A DNA stretch of 64,000 nt from Niabella sp. (GTDB lineage: Bacteria > Bacteroidota > Bacteroidia > Chitinophagales > Chitinophagaceae): NCBI RefSeq assembly GCF_030150205.1, contig NZ_JASLGT010000004.1, forward strand, positions 62,001-126,000, in the 5' to 3' direction. This document shows positions 31,283 through 40,225 of this stretch, in pieces. Both the position numbers and the translations under genes were made by a program. Position 1 is the first letter of the stretch. Every line of letters starts with the position of its first letter. Under the pieces are notes generated by a model that searched no databases, was not told the origin of the DNA, and saw only the letters and a program-made list of their open reading frames with translations.

Positions 31283-32911
31283 CTATTGTCCTACTTCAGG
31301 GATCACACTCCCGATACATCCGTTCGGGCGCTGAATCTGCAGCAAAGCGGCCAGGGTAGGCGCGATGTCTGTCATATGTACTTCGCGGGTTAATTTCCCG
31401 GGTTTAATGCCCCAGCCAAACCATACCAGCGGAATATGTGTGTCGTGCGGGCTCCAGGTGCCGTGTGTGGTTCCGGTGCCGCCGGGCGTGCCGCTAAACC
31501 ATGCGGGATCTAAAACGATCTGGATGGCCCCGGAGCGTTTGGGATTATACCCGTTGATGATCATCGATTTAATGGGTTCCGGAATGGAAGCGCTGCCGAT
31601 ATTTTCAACATCCGCTACAAACTGTACGCCGTCCTGCTTTTGCAGGAATGCAACCGTTGCTTTTTTAATAGCGGCGTAATCCAGTTTTTTATTTTCGATG
31701 GCCTCATAGTTAAAATGTACCTGGTAATTAGCACCGGAGCGAACGAGCTTATCTTCGCCAAATTGTGCTTTCAGTAAGTCGTTCAACGAGCGGATCACCT
31801 TGCCGTTCTGGAAAAAGTCGGCCGGCATCTGGTGTTCCTGCATAAATCCGATTGCATGGGCGGCGCCATGATCAGCCGTCAGAAAAACAAGGTAGTTGCC
31901 TTTGCCAACTTTTTGGTCAAGGTATTTAAAAAAGGCATCCAGGTCTTTATCTAAACGAAGATAAACGTCCTCTACTTCTATTGAGTTAGGGCCGTATTTA
32001 TGACCAACATAATCGGTAGAAGCGCAGTTAATGGTAAGGAAATCGGTAAATGTGCCTGTACCTAACTGGTATCCCTCAACAGCTGCTTTGGCAAAGTTCA
32101 GGGTGAGTGTGTTACCATAAGGAGAGGTGCGGATCACATCCGGGTCCTGCTTAAAGATGTCTTTAAGATCGTGCGGAAAGCTGGTACTTGTTTCGCCCTT
32201 AAATTTCCCTTCCCATTTTACATCATCGGCGGTGCTTTGTGTATAGGTATTGATGGGGTATAAGGTGGTCCATGGTTTTGAAGTGAGGGCCTCGGGTTCT
32301 TTTTTTGCATTGAATTGTGAAGCCCAGGTGGGTAATTCCTTCATATACCAGGTGCTGGTTATGAACTGGCGGCTTTCATCATCAAACCAGAAAGCGGCGG
32401 TAGGGTTATGCCCCGCGGGCAGGATCGATGCCCTGTCCTTGAGAGAAACGCCTACTACTTTTGAACGGAAATTGGTGGCCAGCCGTAATTCATCGGTAAT
32501 CGTTGTGGCCAGGTTATTCCGGGGCGACATTCTTCCGGCTTTTGAATTGCTGCCTACCGCCTGCACAGTAGAATCATCCGTACAGTAAACCGATTTTCCG
32601 GTCAGTTGATCTACCCAATCGTTACCGGTAATACCATGTATGGCTGGAACCGACCCGGTAAACACCGTGGTATGTCCTACTGCGGTAAAGGATGGAAGGT
32701 GACTGATAAATGTATTTTCACAGGTATATCCTTCTTTGAGCATCCGGTTAAATCCTCCGTTACCATAACGGTCGGAATAACGGTAAAGGTAATCCCAGCG
32801 CATCTGGTCTACCACTATGCCCACTACCAGCTTTGGACGTTTTACGGCATTTTGTGCCAATCCGGTAATGGCAATGAACAGTGCAATCAGCGAGAGGTGA
32901 ATTTTTTTCAT
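31283..32911 (-). CDS. pafA: PafA-type alkaline phosphatase (secreted)
   Basis: The frame opens at 32971, but ATG 32911 (MKKIHLSLIALFIAITGLAQ) gives a signal peptide and 542 residues. Active-site residues of the PafA group are visible: 'VVDQMRW' (Asp35), nucleophile Thr76 in 'PSFTAVGHTTVF', 'IHGITGNDW' (Asn), 'SLKDRASI' (Lys/Arg pair), 'DYVGHKYG' (Asp/His), 'TADHGAAH' (Asp/His) and 'THGTWSPHDTHIPL' (His). It hydrolyses phosphate monoesters in the periplasm or outside the cell and serves phosphate supply. A TATTTTTG promoter box lies just upstream. Confidence 0.9.
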   Translation of the reverse strand: MKKIHLSLIALFIAITGLAQNAVKRPKLVVGIVVDQMRWDYLYRYSDRYGNGGFNRMLKEGYTCENTFISHLPSFTAVGHTTVFTGSVPAIHGITGNDWVDQLTGKSVYCTDDSTVQAVGSNSKAGRMSPRNNLATTITDELRLATNFRSKVVGVSLKDRASILPAGHNPTAAFWFDDESRQFITSTWYMKELPTWASQFNAKKEPEALTSKPWTTLYPINTYTQSTADDVKWEGKFKGETSTSFPHDLKDIFKQDPDVIRTSPYGNTLTLNFAKAAVEGYQLGTGTFTDFLTINCASTDYVGHKYGPNSIEVEDVYLRLDKDLDAFFKYLDQKVGKGNYLVFLTADHGAAHAIGFMQEHQMPADFFQNGKVIRSLNDLLKAQFGEDKLVRSGANYQVHFNYEAIENKKLDYAAIKKATVAFLQKQDGVQFVADVENIGSASIPEPIKSMIINGYNPKRSGAIQIVLDPAWFSGTPGGTGTTHGTWSPHDTHIPLVWFGWGIKPGKLTREVHMTDIAPTLAALLQIQRPNGCIGSVIPEVGQ

Positions 32912-32929
32912 CTTAATAATCAATTTGGT

Positions 32930-32937
32930 CAAAAATA
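32930..32937 (-). promoter_or_regulatory. -7 box of pafA
   Basis: Minus-strand TATTTTTG matches TAnnTTTG, 18 nt before the ATG at 32911. The short leader and lack of a clear -33 box leave some doubt. No PHO-type box was identified. Confidence 0.5.
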
Positions 32938-33068
32938 GCAAAAGCAGGGAGATAATACACACCGTTTGCATAAAGATTAGGGGTATACCGCTTGTAATAG
33001 CAGTTTTACCCCGGAAATGTAGGAGCCATACGATCCGTCCATCCTTTAAAACGTAAGATACGGAAGGG

Positions 33069-33240
33069 ATGGCGTTCTTTTATGGTGCGTGCTGTTGCAA
33101 CTCTGGCCGGCCTGCCAGGGGTAGATGTGGTACTCCCATACATTCCGGATACGGCCGTTTTGAAGGCATATATAATGAAGAAGCCTGGAGAAAAGCGGAA
33201 ATGCTCTTCTGCCAGGCTGTTGCTCCAAAAAAACAATTAA
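33069..33240 (+). pseudogene. Possible remnant of a hydrolase C-terminus
   Basis: In this gap a short frame reads 'HSGYGRFEGIYNEEAWRKAE' followed by 'MLFCQAVAPKKQLKNYLP'. It is reminiscent of the end of dienelactone hydrolase-like proteins (H-x-F...YN-x-x-A...AW). No upstream part of such a gene is present, and the frame then runs antisense into the next gene. Weak support. Confidence 0.25.
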
Positions 33241-33244
33241 AAAA

Positions 33245-33736
33245 CTATTTGCCGAAAATTTTTAAAATCGTTGCAACGGACATGCTTCCTTCAAAACCAC
33301 TGATCAACTGTTTGTTGCTGTTATAAAAGGCATGAAAGGGCAGGCTGCTGAAACCATAATAGCTGGGGGTTACAAAGGCATTGTCTTTGCCGATAACGAT
33401 ATTGGGATATTTTTGTAACTGATAATGCGCTGCAAAGGCTGCCATATTCTTCAGCGGTAACAATGAAATCATTACGATCTGGATGTCTTTAAACTTATCT
33501 ATATTTTTTATCAGTTCTTCTGTTTCGTGTTTGCAATGATCACATTCGGGACTGAATGCCATGATCATGACCGGCTTGTTCTTTTGAACCCTGGTTTTTA
33601 GTTCCCATCCGGTACTATCGGCAGAAAATAACCTTACGGCCGGAAGGGTTTTGTATTGTTTATAAGGAGGGAGGGCCTGGCTTTGGGCGTTGCTAAAACT
33701 CAGGACGGTTACCAGTAATACAAGTAAATACTTCAT
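33245..33736 (-). CDS. Exported thioredoxin-fold protein (TlpA-like)
   Basis: The protein has 163 residues with a signal peptide (MKYLLVLLVTVLSFSNAQSQ). A thioredoxin-like motif Cys65-Asp-His-Cys68 lies in 'MAFSPECDHCKHETEELI', followed by 'IQIVMISLLPLKNMAAF' and the cis-Pro region 'SSLPFHAFYNSNKQLISGFE'. It should act as a periplasmic thiol-disulfide reductase or oxidase. It is short, lacking the extra N-terminal domain of many Bacteroidota TlpA proteins. Monocistronic, with a TATCTTTG box upstream. Confidence 0.82.
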   Translation of the reverse strand: MKYLLVLLVTVLSFSNAQSQALPPYKQYKTLPAVRLFSADSTGWELKTRVQKNKPVMIMAFSPECDHCKHETEELIKNIDKFKDIQIVMISLLPLKNMAAFAAHYQLQKYPNIVIGKDNAFVTPSYYGFSSLPFHAFYNSNKQLISGFEGSMSVATILKIFGK

Positions 33737-33765
33737 CTTGTTGATTTTATGAAACTAAATGCTAC

Positions 33766-33773
33766 CAAAGATA
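33766..33773 (-). promoter_or_regulatory. -7 box of the thioredoxin-fold gene
   Basis: Minus-strand TATCTTTG matches TAnnTTTG, about 30 nt before the ATG at 33736. Confidence 0.6.
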
Positions 33774-33834
33774 ACAATAGGATGCGGATTCGGTTGTAAG
33801 GGTTGTCTAAAAAAGAGAAAAAAATTTTACGGTA

Positions 33835-33856
33835 TTACGAATTATTCGTAAGTTTA
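33835..33856 (+). promoter_or_regulatory. BlaI-type operator over the promoter
   Basis: TTACGAA-TTA-TTCGTAA at 33835-33851 is a perfect 7-nt inverted repeat. It overlaps TAAGTTTA at 33849-33856, a one-mismatch -7 box, about 20 nt before the BlaI-like ATG at 33876. Operator-over-promoter placement indicates autorepression by the encoded BlaI-like protein (inferred). Confidence 0.65.
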
Positions 33857-33875
33857 CTCGAAAATCGTATAAAAG

Positions 33876-34238
33876 ATGAAAAAATTAACCGCACAGGAAG
33901 AGCAGCTGATGATTGCCGTTTGGCAGGTAGGGGAGGGCAATGTAAAAGCATTTATGGAACAGCTGGAGGAGCAGCCGCCATATACTACGGTAGCATCGAC
34001 CATTAAAAACCTGGAAAAAAAAGGCTATGTAACCAGCAGGCTGTTTGGCAATGTGTATGTATACAAGCCGGCTCTTTCCGAAGATGATTATAAAAAGCGT
34101 TTTATGGGAGGTGTGGTAAAGGATTATTTCAGTAATTCCTATAAAGAGCTGGTAAGCTTTTTCGTAGACCAGAAAAAATTATCCGCGCAGGAGTTGAAAG
34201 ATATTGTGAAGATGATTGAAAGCGGAAAGAAGAAATAG
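33876..34238 (+). CDS. BlaI/MecI/CopY-family transcriptional repressor
   Basis: The protein has 120 residues, the normal length. The winged helix is 'MKKLTAQEEQLMIAVWQVGE' then 'PPYTTVASTIKNLEKKGYVT' (recognition helix) and 'SRLFGNVYVYKPALSEDDYK' (wing). The C-terminal helices form the dimer interface cleaved by BlaR1-type proteases in known systems. It is followed 212 nt later by a BlaR1/MecR1-like M56 peptidase gene in the same direction. No beta-lactamase gene is adjacent, so the inducer and regulon are unknown; Bacteroidota have many such pairs. Confidence 0.92.
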   Translation: MKKLTAQEEQLMIAVWQVGEGNVKAFMEQLEEQPPYTTVASTIKNLEKKGYVTSRLFGNVYVYKPALSEDDYKKRFMGGVVKDYFSNSYKELVSFFVDQKKLSAQELKDIVKMIESGKKK

Positions 34239-34450
34239 TTGTTGGCTATCTGTGTTCAGAATGGTATGTACTGTTCTGAGTGCATATGCCGGATGCTGAG
34301 TTCTGTCTGCGGTTGCATGTTTAAGGCTCAATGTTCCGATTGGATTCCAGGTATATGCTCCTGGTATGCTGACAATCCCCGGGACTTTAAATATTGAATA
34401 TGAACCCCGGCACTTTTAAACGTTAAATCCGAAACTTTAAACATTTGTGT

Positions 34451-36742
34451 ATGCCTGTCATTATTGATTATATTCTTAAGCTGAGTATCTGCCTGGCCGT
34501 TGTATACCTGTTTTATCAACTGTTTTTAAGAAGGCTTACTTTTTATAACTGGAACCGCTGGTACCTGCTGGGGTATGGTGTATTGAGTTTTATGATCCCG
34601 CTGATCGATATCATGCCGGAATTGCAGAAAAAAGAACTCGATCGCAATACGTTGGTGCAGATGATACCGGTATTGGGCTTTTCACCGGAGACGCAGACAA
34701 CCTCTTTGCTGGAGTCCCTGTCTACCTGGGATTGGATCCTGATTGTGGGAGGAATTGGATCCCTGGTGTTGCTGTTCCGTTTTGGGATCATGTATCTATC
34801 CTTTTTGCGGATCAAAAAACGGTCGCAGCTGATATCGGATGACCGTACACGGATTTACCAGCTGGATGAGGATGTGCGTCCTTTTTCCTTCGGGAATGCC
34901 ATTTTTGTAAACACAGAGCTGCACAGCGGCGAGGAGCTGGAAGAGATCATCCGTCATGAATTTGTGCATGTGCGGCAAAAGCACACCATTGATATCATCT
35001 GGAGTGAGCTCTTATGTATCCTGCTTTGGTTTAATCCCTTTGTATGGCTGTTGCGTAAAAGCATGAAGCAGAACCTGGAGTTTCTTGCCGATAAACAGGT
35101 GCTGCAAAATGGGATGGATAAGAAAGAGTATCAATACCTGTTGCTAAAGGTGATGGGGAATAAGCAGTTTGCTTTTGCCAATCATTTTAATTTTTCTTCA
35201 TTGAAAAACAGGATTGCAATGATGAACAGCATCAGATCTGCAAAGGTACACCTGACTAAATTTTTGTTTTTGCTGCCGGTGGTAGCGGTATTGCTGCTCG
35301 CGTTCCGGAAGGAAGTGATACAACTGGAGAAAGAACGCAACCTTCCGGAGGCGTATGCAAACCAAAATACTCCGGATGATATTTTTCAAAAAGCCAAAAA
35401 AATGGCCGGTAACTCTCACAAGCCGGTGTGGTTCATAGACGGCGAAGCCGTAGTGCTTGGAGCAGGGGCGGTCGCCTCCCTCGACCGGAATGATGTGAGC
35501 GGGCCGGATGATTTTAAAATATGGGTAAATAATAAGATCCTGACCATGGGTGAAGCGAACAAAGTGATCGACCGGTTTCAGATCCTGTCCGTTGGAGCTT
35601 CACCAAGAACGGCATCGCTTGAAAACTTTGGGGTACGGTCAAATTTGCTGTTGTTGGCGACTAACAAAAAAATGGAGCACCTGATGCAATTGAAAATGGC
35701 GGGAAAGATGAAGGATACCGTCCCTCAAAAATATATCGTGCTAAAATCTGTGGCGGATTCCGCGATTCATAAAAATGATGATTTTCTTGGCCAGTTCAGA
35801 GATCCCAAAACAGGACTGCCTCCTTTGCTGGTGATTGACGGTACGGTGCAATCTGGTTTTGAAAAGAACCCGGTAGGTGCGGAGGACATAGCATCGGTTT
35901 CTGTTTTGAAAGATGCATCTGCCAGGGCATTGTACGGCTCGAAGGGACAAAATGGAGTGGTGCTCATTACTACAAAAAAGGGTACAACCATTACCGGTGA
36001 TTCTTCCGGGTATCGCCTGCAACTGCACGGCGACGCGCAACCTTCATCAACTCTTAATTTGAAAGGGAAAACAAGCGGTGTACAAATCATTGCAGGAGGC
36101 AATGTGAAAGGCATTCATACAGCCGATGGAACCGGTGTAATACGTTCGAAAACGGCAACGGTTGCTGTGGGCGAAAAATTTGAAGGAGTGTATGTAGTAG
36201 ATGGGAACGTACAGGAAGTAAGACAGATAAGGGATCTTCCCGTTGAGCAAATTCAAACGATCAATGTATTTAAGGGCGATAAAGTAAAAGAAGCCACATA
36301 TGGAGAAAAAGCCCGGAACGGAGTAATTGAGATTCATATGAAAGAATCCGGAAATAAGGAAACACCCAAACCTGCAACGGAGCTGAAGGAGGTGGTTGTA
36401 GTGGGCTATGGTGTACGGCAGGCAGGGGCCGCTCCTGCTAACGCTTCTTCTGTAAGTCCTGTAATAATGGTAAAGGGAAGGCCACTAAGGCAGGAAGCTG
36501 AAGCAATTCAGGCAGTGACCGTACAACCCTTAGCTGCTTCCGAAGAACCGGCAGCAAAAAATAAAGTTACACTTAACGGTACTGTTACCTATGCCTATAC
36601 GGCAAAAGCGGAAGCTACAAAAGCAGCCAAACACACGATTGTTTTTCGTTCTGGCGAAAGTAAAGCAGCTGTTGCAAAAAAGATTGCTGCTGCTGTTAAA
36701 GACACTTCCCGGATTTATGATCTTCCTGATTTACCAGAGTAA
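34451..36742 (+). CDS. BlaR1-like M56 membrane peptidase fused to TonB-plug-like modules
   Basis: ATG 34451 is chosen; a TTG six bases upstream is in frame. The protein has 763 residues. Four membrane helices lie near 4-26, 37-55, 95-119 and 268-285. The zinc motif HEFVH is at 169-173 with the third ligand in 'NLEFLADKQVL' (Glu210). Instead of a penicillin-binding sensor domain, the outside half carries modules that look like SusC plug segments. These are 'LLVIDGTVQSGFEKNPVGAE' plus 'VSVLKDASARALYGSKGQNG' plus 'VVLITTKKG' (457-511), a second 'EGVYVVDGNVQEVRQI' plus 'INVFKGDKVKEATYG' (578-630), and 'LKEVVVVGYG' (645-654). It likely senses or contacts outer-membrane receptor partners and cleaves the adjacent BlaI (inferred). 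Confidence 0.88.
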   Translation: MPVIIDYILKLSICLAVVYLFYQLFLRRLTFYNWNRWYLLGYGVLSFMIPLIDIMPELQKKELDRNTLVQMIPVLGFSPETQTTSLLESLSTWDWILIVGGIGSLVLLFRFGIMYLSFLRIKKRSQLISDDRTRIYQLDEDVRPFSFGNAIFVNTELHSGEELEEIIRHEFVHVRQKHTIDIIWSELLCILLWFNPFVWLLRKSMKQNLEFLADKQVLQNGMDKKEYQYLLLKVMGNKQFAFANHFNFSSLKNRIAMMNSIRSAKVHLTKFLFLLPVVAVLLLAFRKEVIQLEKERNLPEAYANQNTPDDIFQKAKKMAGNSHKPVWFIDGEAVVLGAGAVASLDRNDVSGPDDFKIWVNNKILTMGEANKVIDRFQILSVGASPRTASLENFGVRSNLLLLATNKKMEHLMQLKMAGKMKDTVPQKYIVLKSVADSAIHKNDDFLGQFRDPKTGLPPLLVIDGTVQSGFEKNPVGAEDIASVSVLKDASARALYGSKGQNGVVLITTKKGTTITGDSSGYRLQLHGDAQPSSTLNLKGKTSGVQIIAGGNVKGIHTADGTGVIRSKTATVAVGEKFEGVYVVDGNVQEVRQIRDLPVEQIQTINVFKGDKVKEATYGEKARNGVIEIHMKESGNKETPKPATELKEVVVVGYGVRQAGAAPANASSVSPVIMVKGRPLRQEAEAIQAVTVQPLAASEEPAAKNKVTLNGTVTYAYTAKAEATKAAKHTIVFRSGESKAAVAKKIAAAVKDTSRIYDLPDLPE

Positions 36743-36945
36743 GCGATAGCGGATATATTGAAATGTCAGAGCGGTTGCCGCCATCCTGAAAGAATGTTAT
36801 GAGGGTATAGCTGCTACGCGCAATCATTGAAGGAGGAATGGATGCAGGGCGTTAGCTTAATACAGAAATGCCAACTGATGACGATTGTTTTAAGCGTAGG
36901 GTTGATCGAAAGACATTGCCGGCTCCCGGACTGGTATATGCCCCG

Positions 36946-37407
36946 TTACCCTTTTTTTACCATTTCAATATGCGGAATTCCATCCTCATCATAAGGATTG
37001 CCAACGGGTTCAAACCCCAGGGAGGCATAAAAGTTTTTCAGGTATAATTGTGCGCTGATGCGAATGCTTTTTTGTTCAAACTGCTCCTGGCAGGCGTCTA
37101 TACTGCGTTTCATCAGTTCCCTTCCCAACCCGTAAGCGCGGTGCGATGGTGCAATCACTACCCGCCCGATAGATGGCTCTTTATACGAAATGCCGGCAGG
37201 AAGCAACCGGGTATAAGCGATCACCTGTCCGTTATCGGTGCCGGTTAAATGCAGCGCCTTAAAATCCTTTCCGTCCAGGTCCTGGTAAATACTGGTTTGT
37301 TCTACCACAAAAACAGCGGCCCGCAATTGCAGGATGGCATATAATTCCGTTGCTGACAGCTGGTCAAAAGATCGGCATGCCCATTCAATAACCGGTTGTT
37401 GCTGCAT
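36946..37407 (-). CDS. elaA: ElaA-like GNAT acetyltransferase
   Basis: The protein has 153 residues. The GNAT acetyl-CoA site is 'IGRVVIAPSHRAYGLGREL' (R/Q-x-x-G-x-G/A variant). The N-terminal 'AILQLRAAVFVVEQTSIYQD' and 'YLKNFYASLGFEPVG' are typical of the ElaA family. It acetylates an unknown small molecule or protein. Its ATG overlaps the rarA stop by 1 nt, so the two are co-translated from one operon. Confidence 0.85.
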   Translation of the reverse strand: MQQQPVIEWACRSFDQLSATELYAILQLRAAVFVVEQTSIYQDLDGKDFKALHLTGTDNGQVIAYTRLLPAGISYKEPSIGRVVIAPSHRAYGLGRELMKRSIDACQEQFEQKSIRISAQLYLKNFYASLGFEPVGNPYDEDGIPHIEMVKKG

Positions 37408-38660
37408 TAATACTTATATTTATCTTTCCACAATTTTTTTAAATGTCCTCTGAGCTCATTTTCCCGCTGATTGTTGCCCGGTTCATAAAACGCGGCACCT
37501 GTAATGCCATCCGGCAGGTATTCCTGTTCACTAAAGTTATTCTCAAAACTATGTGAATATTGATAGTCTTTTCCATAGTTAAGATTTTTCATCAGTTTGG
37601 TGGGCGCATTGCGTATGTGCAGGGGAACCGGCAGATCGCCTGTTTTGCGAACAGTGGCCAGTGCCGCATCAATGGCCAGGTAAGCGCTGTTACTCTTGGG
37701 GGAAGAGGCCAGATAAATGGCACATTGCGACAGGATGATCCGCGCTTCGGGATTCCCGATTTTATTAACGGCTTCAAATGTGGCATTGGCCAGTAACAGG
37801 GCATTGGCATTGGCCATGCCAATATCTTCGCTGGCGGAAATGACCATGCGGCGGGCAATGAATTTGATATCTTCCCCTCCTTCAAGCATGCGTGCCAGCC
37901 AGTATACAGCGCCGTTGGGATCACTGCCCCGGATGGATTTGATGAATGCTGAAATGATATCATAATGCTGGTCGCCCGATTTATCGTATATGGCCACTTT
38001 CTTTTGAGCGATGCGCATCACCGCGCCATCGGTTATGACCGCAGGTGTATCCAATGCGTCGCACACAATTTCAAAAAGATTTAAAAGCTTCCGGGCATCG
38101 CCGCCGGAGATCCGGATCAGGGCGCCGGTTTCTTTTAGCTGTACCTGCTTGCTGTGGATCTGTGCATCCTGCTCCATGGCCAGGTGCAGCAGTTTTACCA
38201 GGTCCTTTTCTTCCAGTGCTTTTAATACATATACCTGGCAGCGGCTGAGCAGGGCGCTGTTTACTTCAAATGACGGGTTTTCGGTTGTAGCGCCAATGAG
38301 GGTAATGATGCCTTTTTCAACGGCGCCGAGTAAGGCATCCTGCTGACTTTTGTTAAAACGGTGGATCTCGTCAATAAACAAAATAGCGCCCCGCGCGGCG
38401 GTTGCTGTTGCAATGGCGTCCCGGATGTCTTTTACGCCGGCTGAAATGGCGCTCAATGACAAGAATGGCCGGTTTACCGTATTGGCAATAATGGTAGCAA
38501 TGGTCGTTTTTCCCACGCCGGGCGGGCCCCAAAGGATCATGCTGGGGATATTTCCGGTAGCGATAGACTTTTGAAGAATGCTGCCATTGCCGGTGAGATG
38601 TTCCTGCCCGACCAGGTCTTCCAAACGATGCGGCCGTAGCCGTTCTGCCAGTGGAGTCAT
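37407..38660 (-). CDS. rarA: Replication-associated recombination protein A (AAA ATPase)
   Basis: ATG 38660 (MTPLAERLRPHRLEDLVGQE) fits the family; the frame extends eight codons further upstream. The protein has 417 residues. Walker A 'GPPGVGKTT' is at 45-53 and Walker B 'LFIDEIHRF' at about 94-102. 'GATTENPSFEVNSALLSRC' supplies the arginine finger region, and a C-terminal tetramerisation domain follows. RarA/MgsA acts at stalled replication forks and gaps on single-stranded DNA. A TACCTTTG promoter box lies 22 nt upstream of the start. Followed by elaA with a 1-nt overlap. Confidence 0.94.
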   Translation of the reverse strand: MTPLAERLRPHRLEDLVGQEHLTGNGSILQKSIATGNIPSMILWGPPGVGKTTIATIIANTVNRPFLSLSAISAGVKDIRDAIATATAARGAILFIDEIHRFNKSQQDALLGAVEKGIITLIGATTENPSFEVNSALLSRCQVYVLKALEEKDLVKLLHLAMEQDAQIHSKQVQLKETGALIRISGGDARKLLNLFEIVCDALDTPAVITDGAVMRIAQKKVAIYDKSGDQHYDIISAFIKSIRGSDPNGAVYWLARMLEGGEDIKFIARRMVISASEDIGMANANALLLANATFEAVNKIGNPEARIILSQCAIYLASSPKSNSAYLAIDAALATVRKTGDLPVPLHIRNAPTKLMKNLNYGKDYQYSHSFENNFSEQEYLPDGITGAAFYEPGNNQRENELRGHLKKLWKDKYKY

Positions 38661-38681
38661 AATCGATCTGATTAAAGCATT

Positions 38682-38689
38682 CAAAGGTA
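38682..38689 (-). promoter_or_regulatory. -7 box of the rarA-elaA operon
   Basis: Minus-strand TACCTTTG matches TAnnTTTG, 22 nt before the rarA ATG. Confidence 0.65.
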
Positions 38690-38884
38690 ATACTAATTAA
38701 TTTAGTAGAAAAACGGGATCCTGTATTCTGTGTAAGATGTTTCAAAGATCCGGGTAGAGCGGGTGGTGCTGGTCTGCTATGCGCTCCTGGTTCTTAATGT
38801 ATTGTTGCAGGCCGGTAAAGCCCGGATGTTGTGATGCATCATCTATAAGGGTGGATATAAATCTTTGAGGGGGGGATAAAAAAG

Positions 38885-40123
38885 TCAGCTTTTTTTTGTG
38901 AGGCGTACGGTTGCTGCAAATGAAAGCAACAGGTAACCCGCTATAAAGATCCGGCCGGCCGGAAAATAGGTGCTGAGCATAAACCAATCGCCGTAATAAT
39001 AGAGGATCCCGATACCACAGCATCCCTTCAGGGCTTCCCAAACCCATGCCCGGGGGCTTCCATCCATTAACTCTGCCAACGCATACACAAAAAGGAAGAT
39101 AAACAACCCATAATAAAAAATACCGGGAGACCCGATAGCGGCAATATTGCCAAACAGAAAACAGATGAAAAATAACAGGGCGGTCAGTTGCACCCAAAGC
39201 CAGGCGATTGCGCCGGTGGAGAGCGAAGGGTTGTATTTTTCAAAATGATAGACGTCTTCAATTTTATAAACGGGATATTTTTCCTGAACGTCGGCAGGCC
39301 GCCACCCCGTGGGCATCAGCCAGATGCGCAACCGGTCGCGCCAGCTTCGTGTGCGCCAGGCGTCTTTTATTAAAAGTGCTGCATGCTGAAAATTTATTTT
39401 TACCGGGTTCCAGGTTTGTACCGGACGTGTGATGCCATATACCGGCGGAACATCCGGCAGCTCTTCCTGGTAAGTGCCAAATAGTTTGTCCCAGAAGATA
39501 AAGATCTGCGAATAATTCTTATCTAAGTATTCGGGATTGATCGCATGATGTACCCGGTGCAGGGAAGGGGTTACAATCAGTTTTTCAAATACCCCCATCT
39601 TTTTAATAAACGAGGTATGATACCAGAATTGTGCAAAGAGGTGCAGCGGGGCTACTACGGCAATCACTTTTTCCGGTACACCCAGCAACGCGGCGGGCAG
39701 CAAAAAGATGACAAAAATATTTGTAAAGCCGGAAATGCTTTGCCGCAGGGCGCAGGCCAGGTTAAATTCTTCGCTGCTGTGATGCACCAGGTGACCATTC
39801 CAGAAAAAATTATATTCATGTTGAATGCGGTGTATACAATACCCGGAAAAATCGAGTACGATAAAGGCAATCAGGTAGGTAAGCCAGGTGGCCTCAATAT
39901 GCATCAATGCAAAATGGTGCACCAGCCAGGAATAAGAGTAGATAACGATACTAAGCCCCAGCACATCTTTGGTAATATTGGTAACGCCGCTCAACAGGCT
40001 GCTGATGATATCGTTGGTACGCATCGCCTTGCGTTCCCTACGATAAGCGTACGCCATTTCCAGTAATACCAGTAACAGAAATGCAGGGATTGCGATCAGT
40101 AATATCTTTCCGTAAGTTTCCAT
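38885..40123 (-). CDS. Sterol desaturase / fatty acid hydroxylase family membrane protein
   Basis: The protein has 412 residues with about eight hydrophobic segments. The three histidine boxes of the di-iron family are present: 'HRIQHEYN' (first), 'HLVHHSSEEFN' (second), and 'TPSLHRVHHA' (third). The arrangement resembles alkylglycerol monooxygenase-like proteins, with a C-terminal membrane part 'YALAELMDGSPRAWVWEALK'. It likely uses O2 to hydroxylate or desaturate a lipid; the lipid is unknown. A TACATTTG promoter box lies upstream. It is separated by 224 nt of featureless sequence from rarA. Confidence 0.85.
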   Translation of the reverse strand: METYGKILLIAIPAFLLLVLLEMAYAYRRERKAMRTNDIISSLLSGVTNITKDVLGLSIVIYSYSWLVHHFALMHIEATWLTYLIAFIVLDFSGYCIHRIQHEYNFFWNGHLVHHSSEEFNLACALRQSISGFTNIFVIFLLPAALLGVPEKVIAVVAPLHLFAQFWYHTSFIKKMGVFEKLIVTPSLHRVHHAINPEYLDKNYSQIFIFWDKLFGTYQEELPDVPPVYGITRPVQTWNPVKINFQHAALLIKDAWRTRSWRDRLRIWLMPTGWRPADVQEKYPVYKIEDVYHFEKYNPSLSTGAIAWLWVQLTALLFFICFLFGNIAAIGSPGIFYYGLFIFLFVYALAELMDGSPRAWVWEALKGCCGIGILYYYGDWFMLSTYFPAGRIFIAGYLLLSFAATVRLTKKS

Positions 40124-40145
40124 ATAACACCCCGTGCGGCTTTAC

Positions 40146-40153
40146 CAAATGTA
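40146..40153 (-). promoter_or_regulatory. -7 box of the sterol desaturase-like gene
   Basis: Minus-strand TACATTTG matches TAnnTTTG, 22 nt before the ATG at 40123. Confidence 0.6.
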
Positions 40154-40225
40154 CCAAAAAAACCGGGTGTTTTGAACAGGGGCAGGTTACGTATGCTGGC
40201 AGCTGCTCTTGTTTCTATAAGTGTC

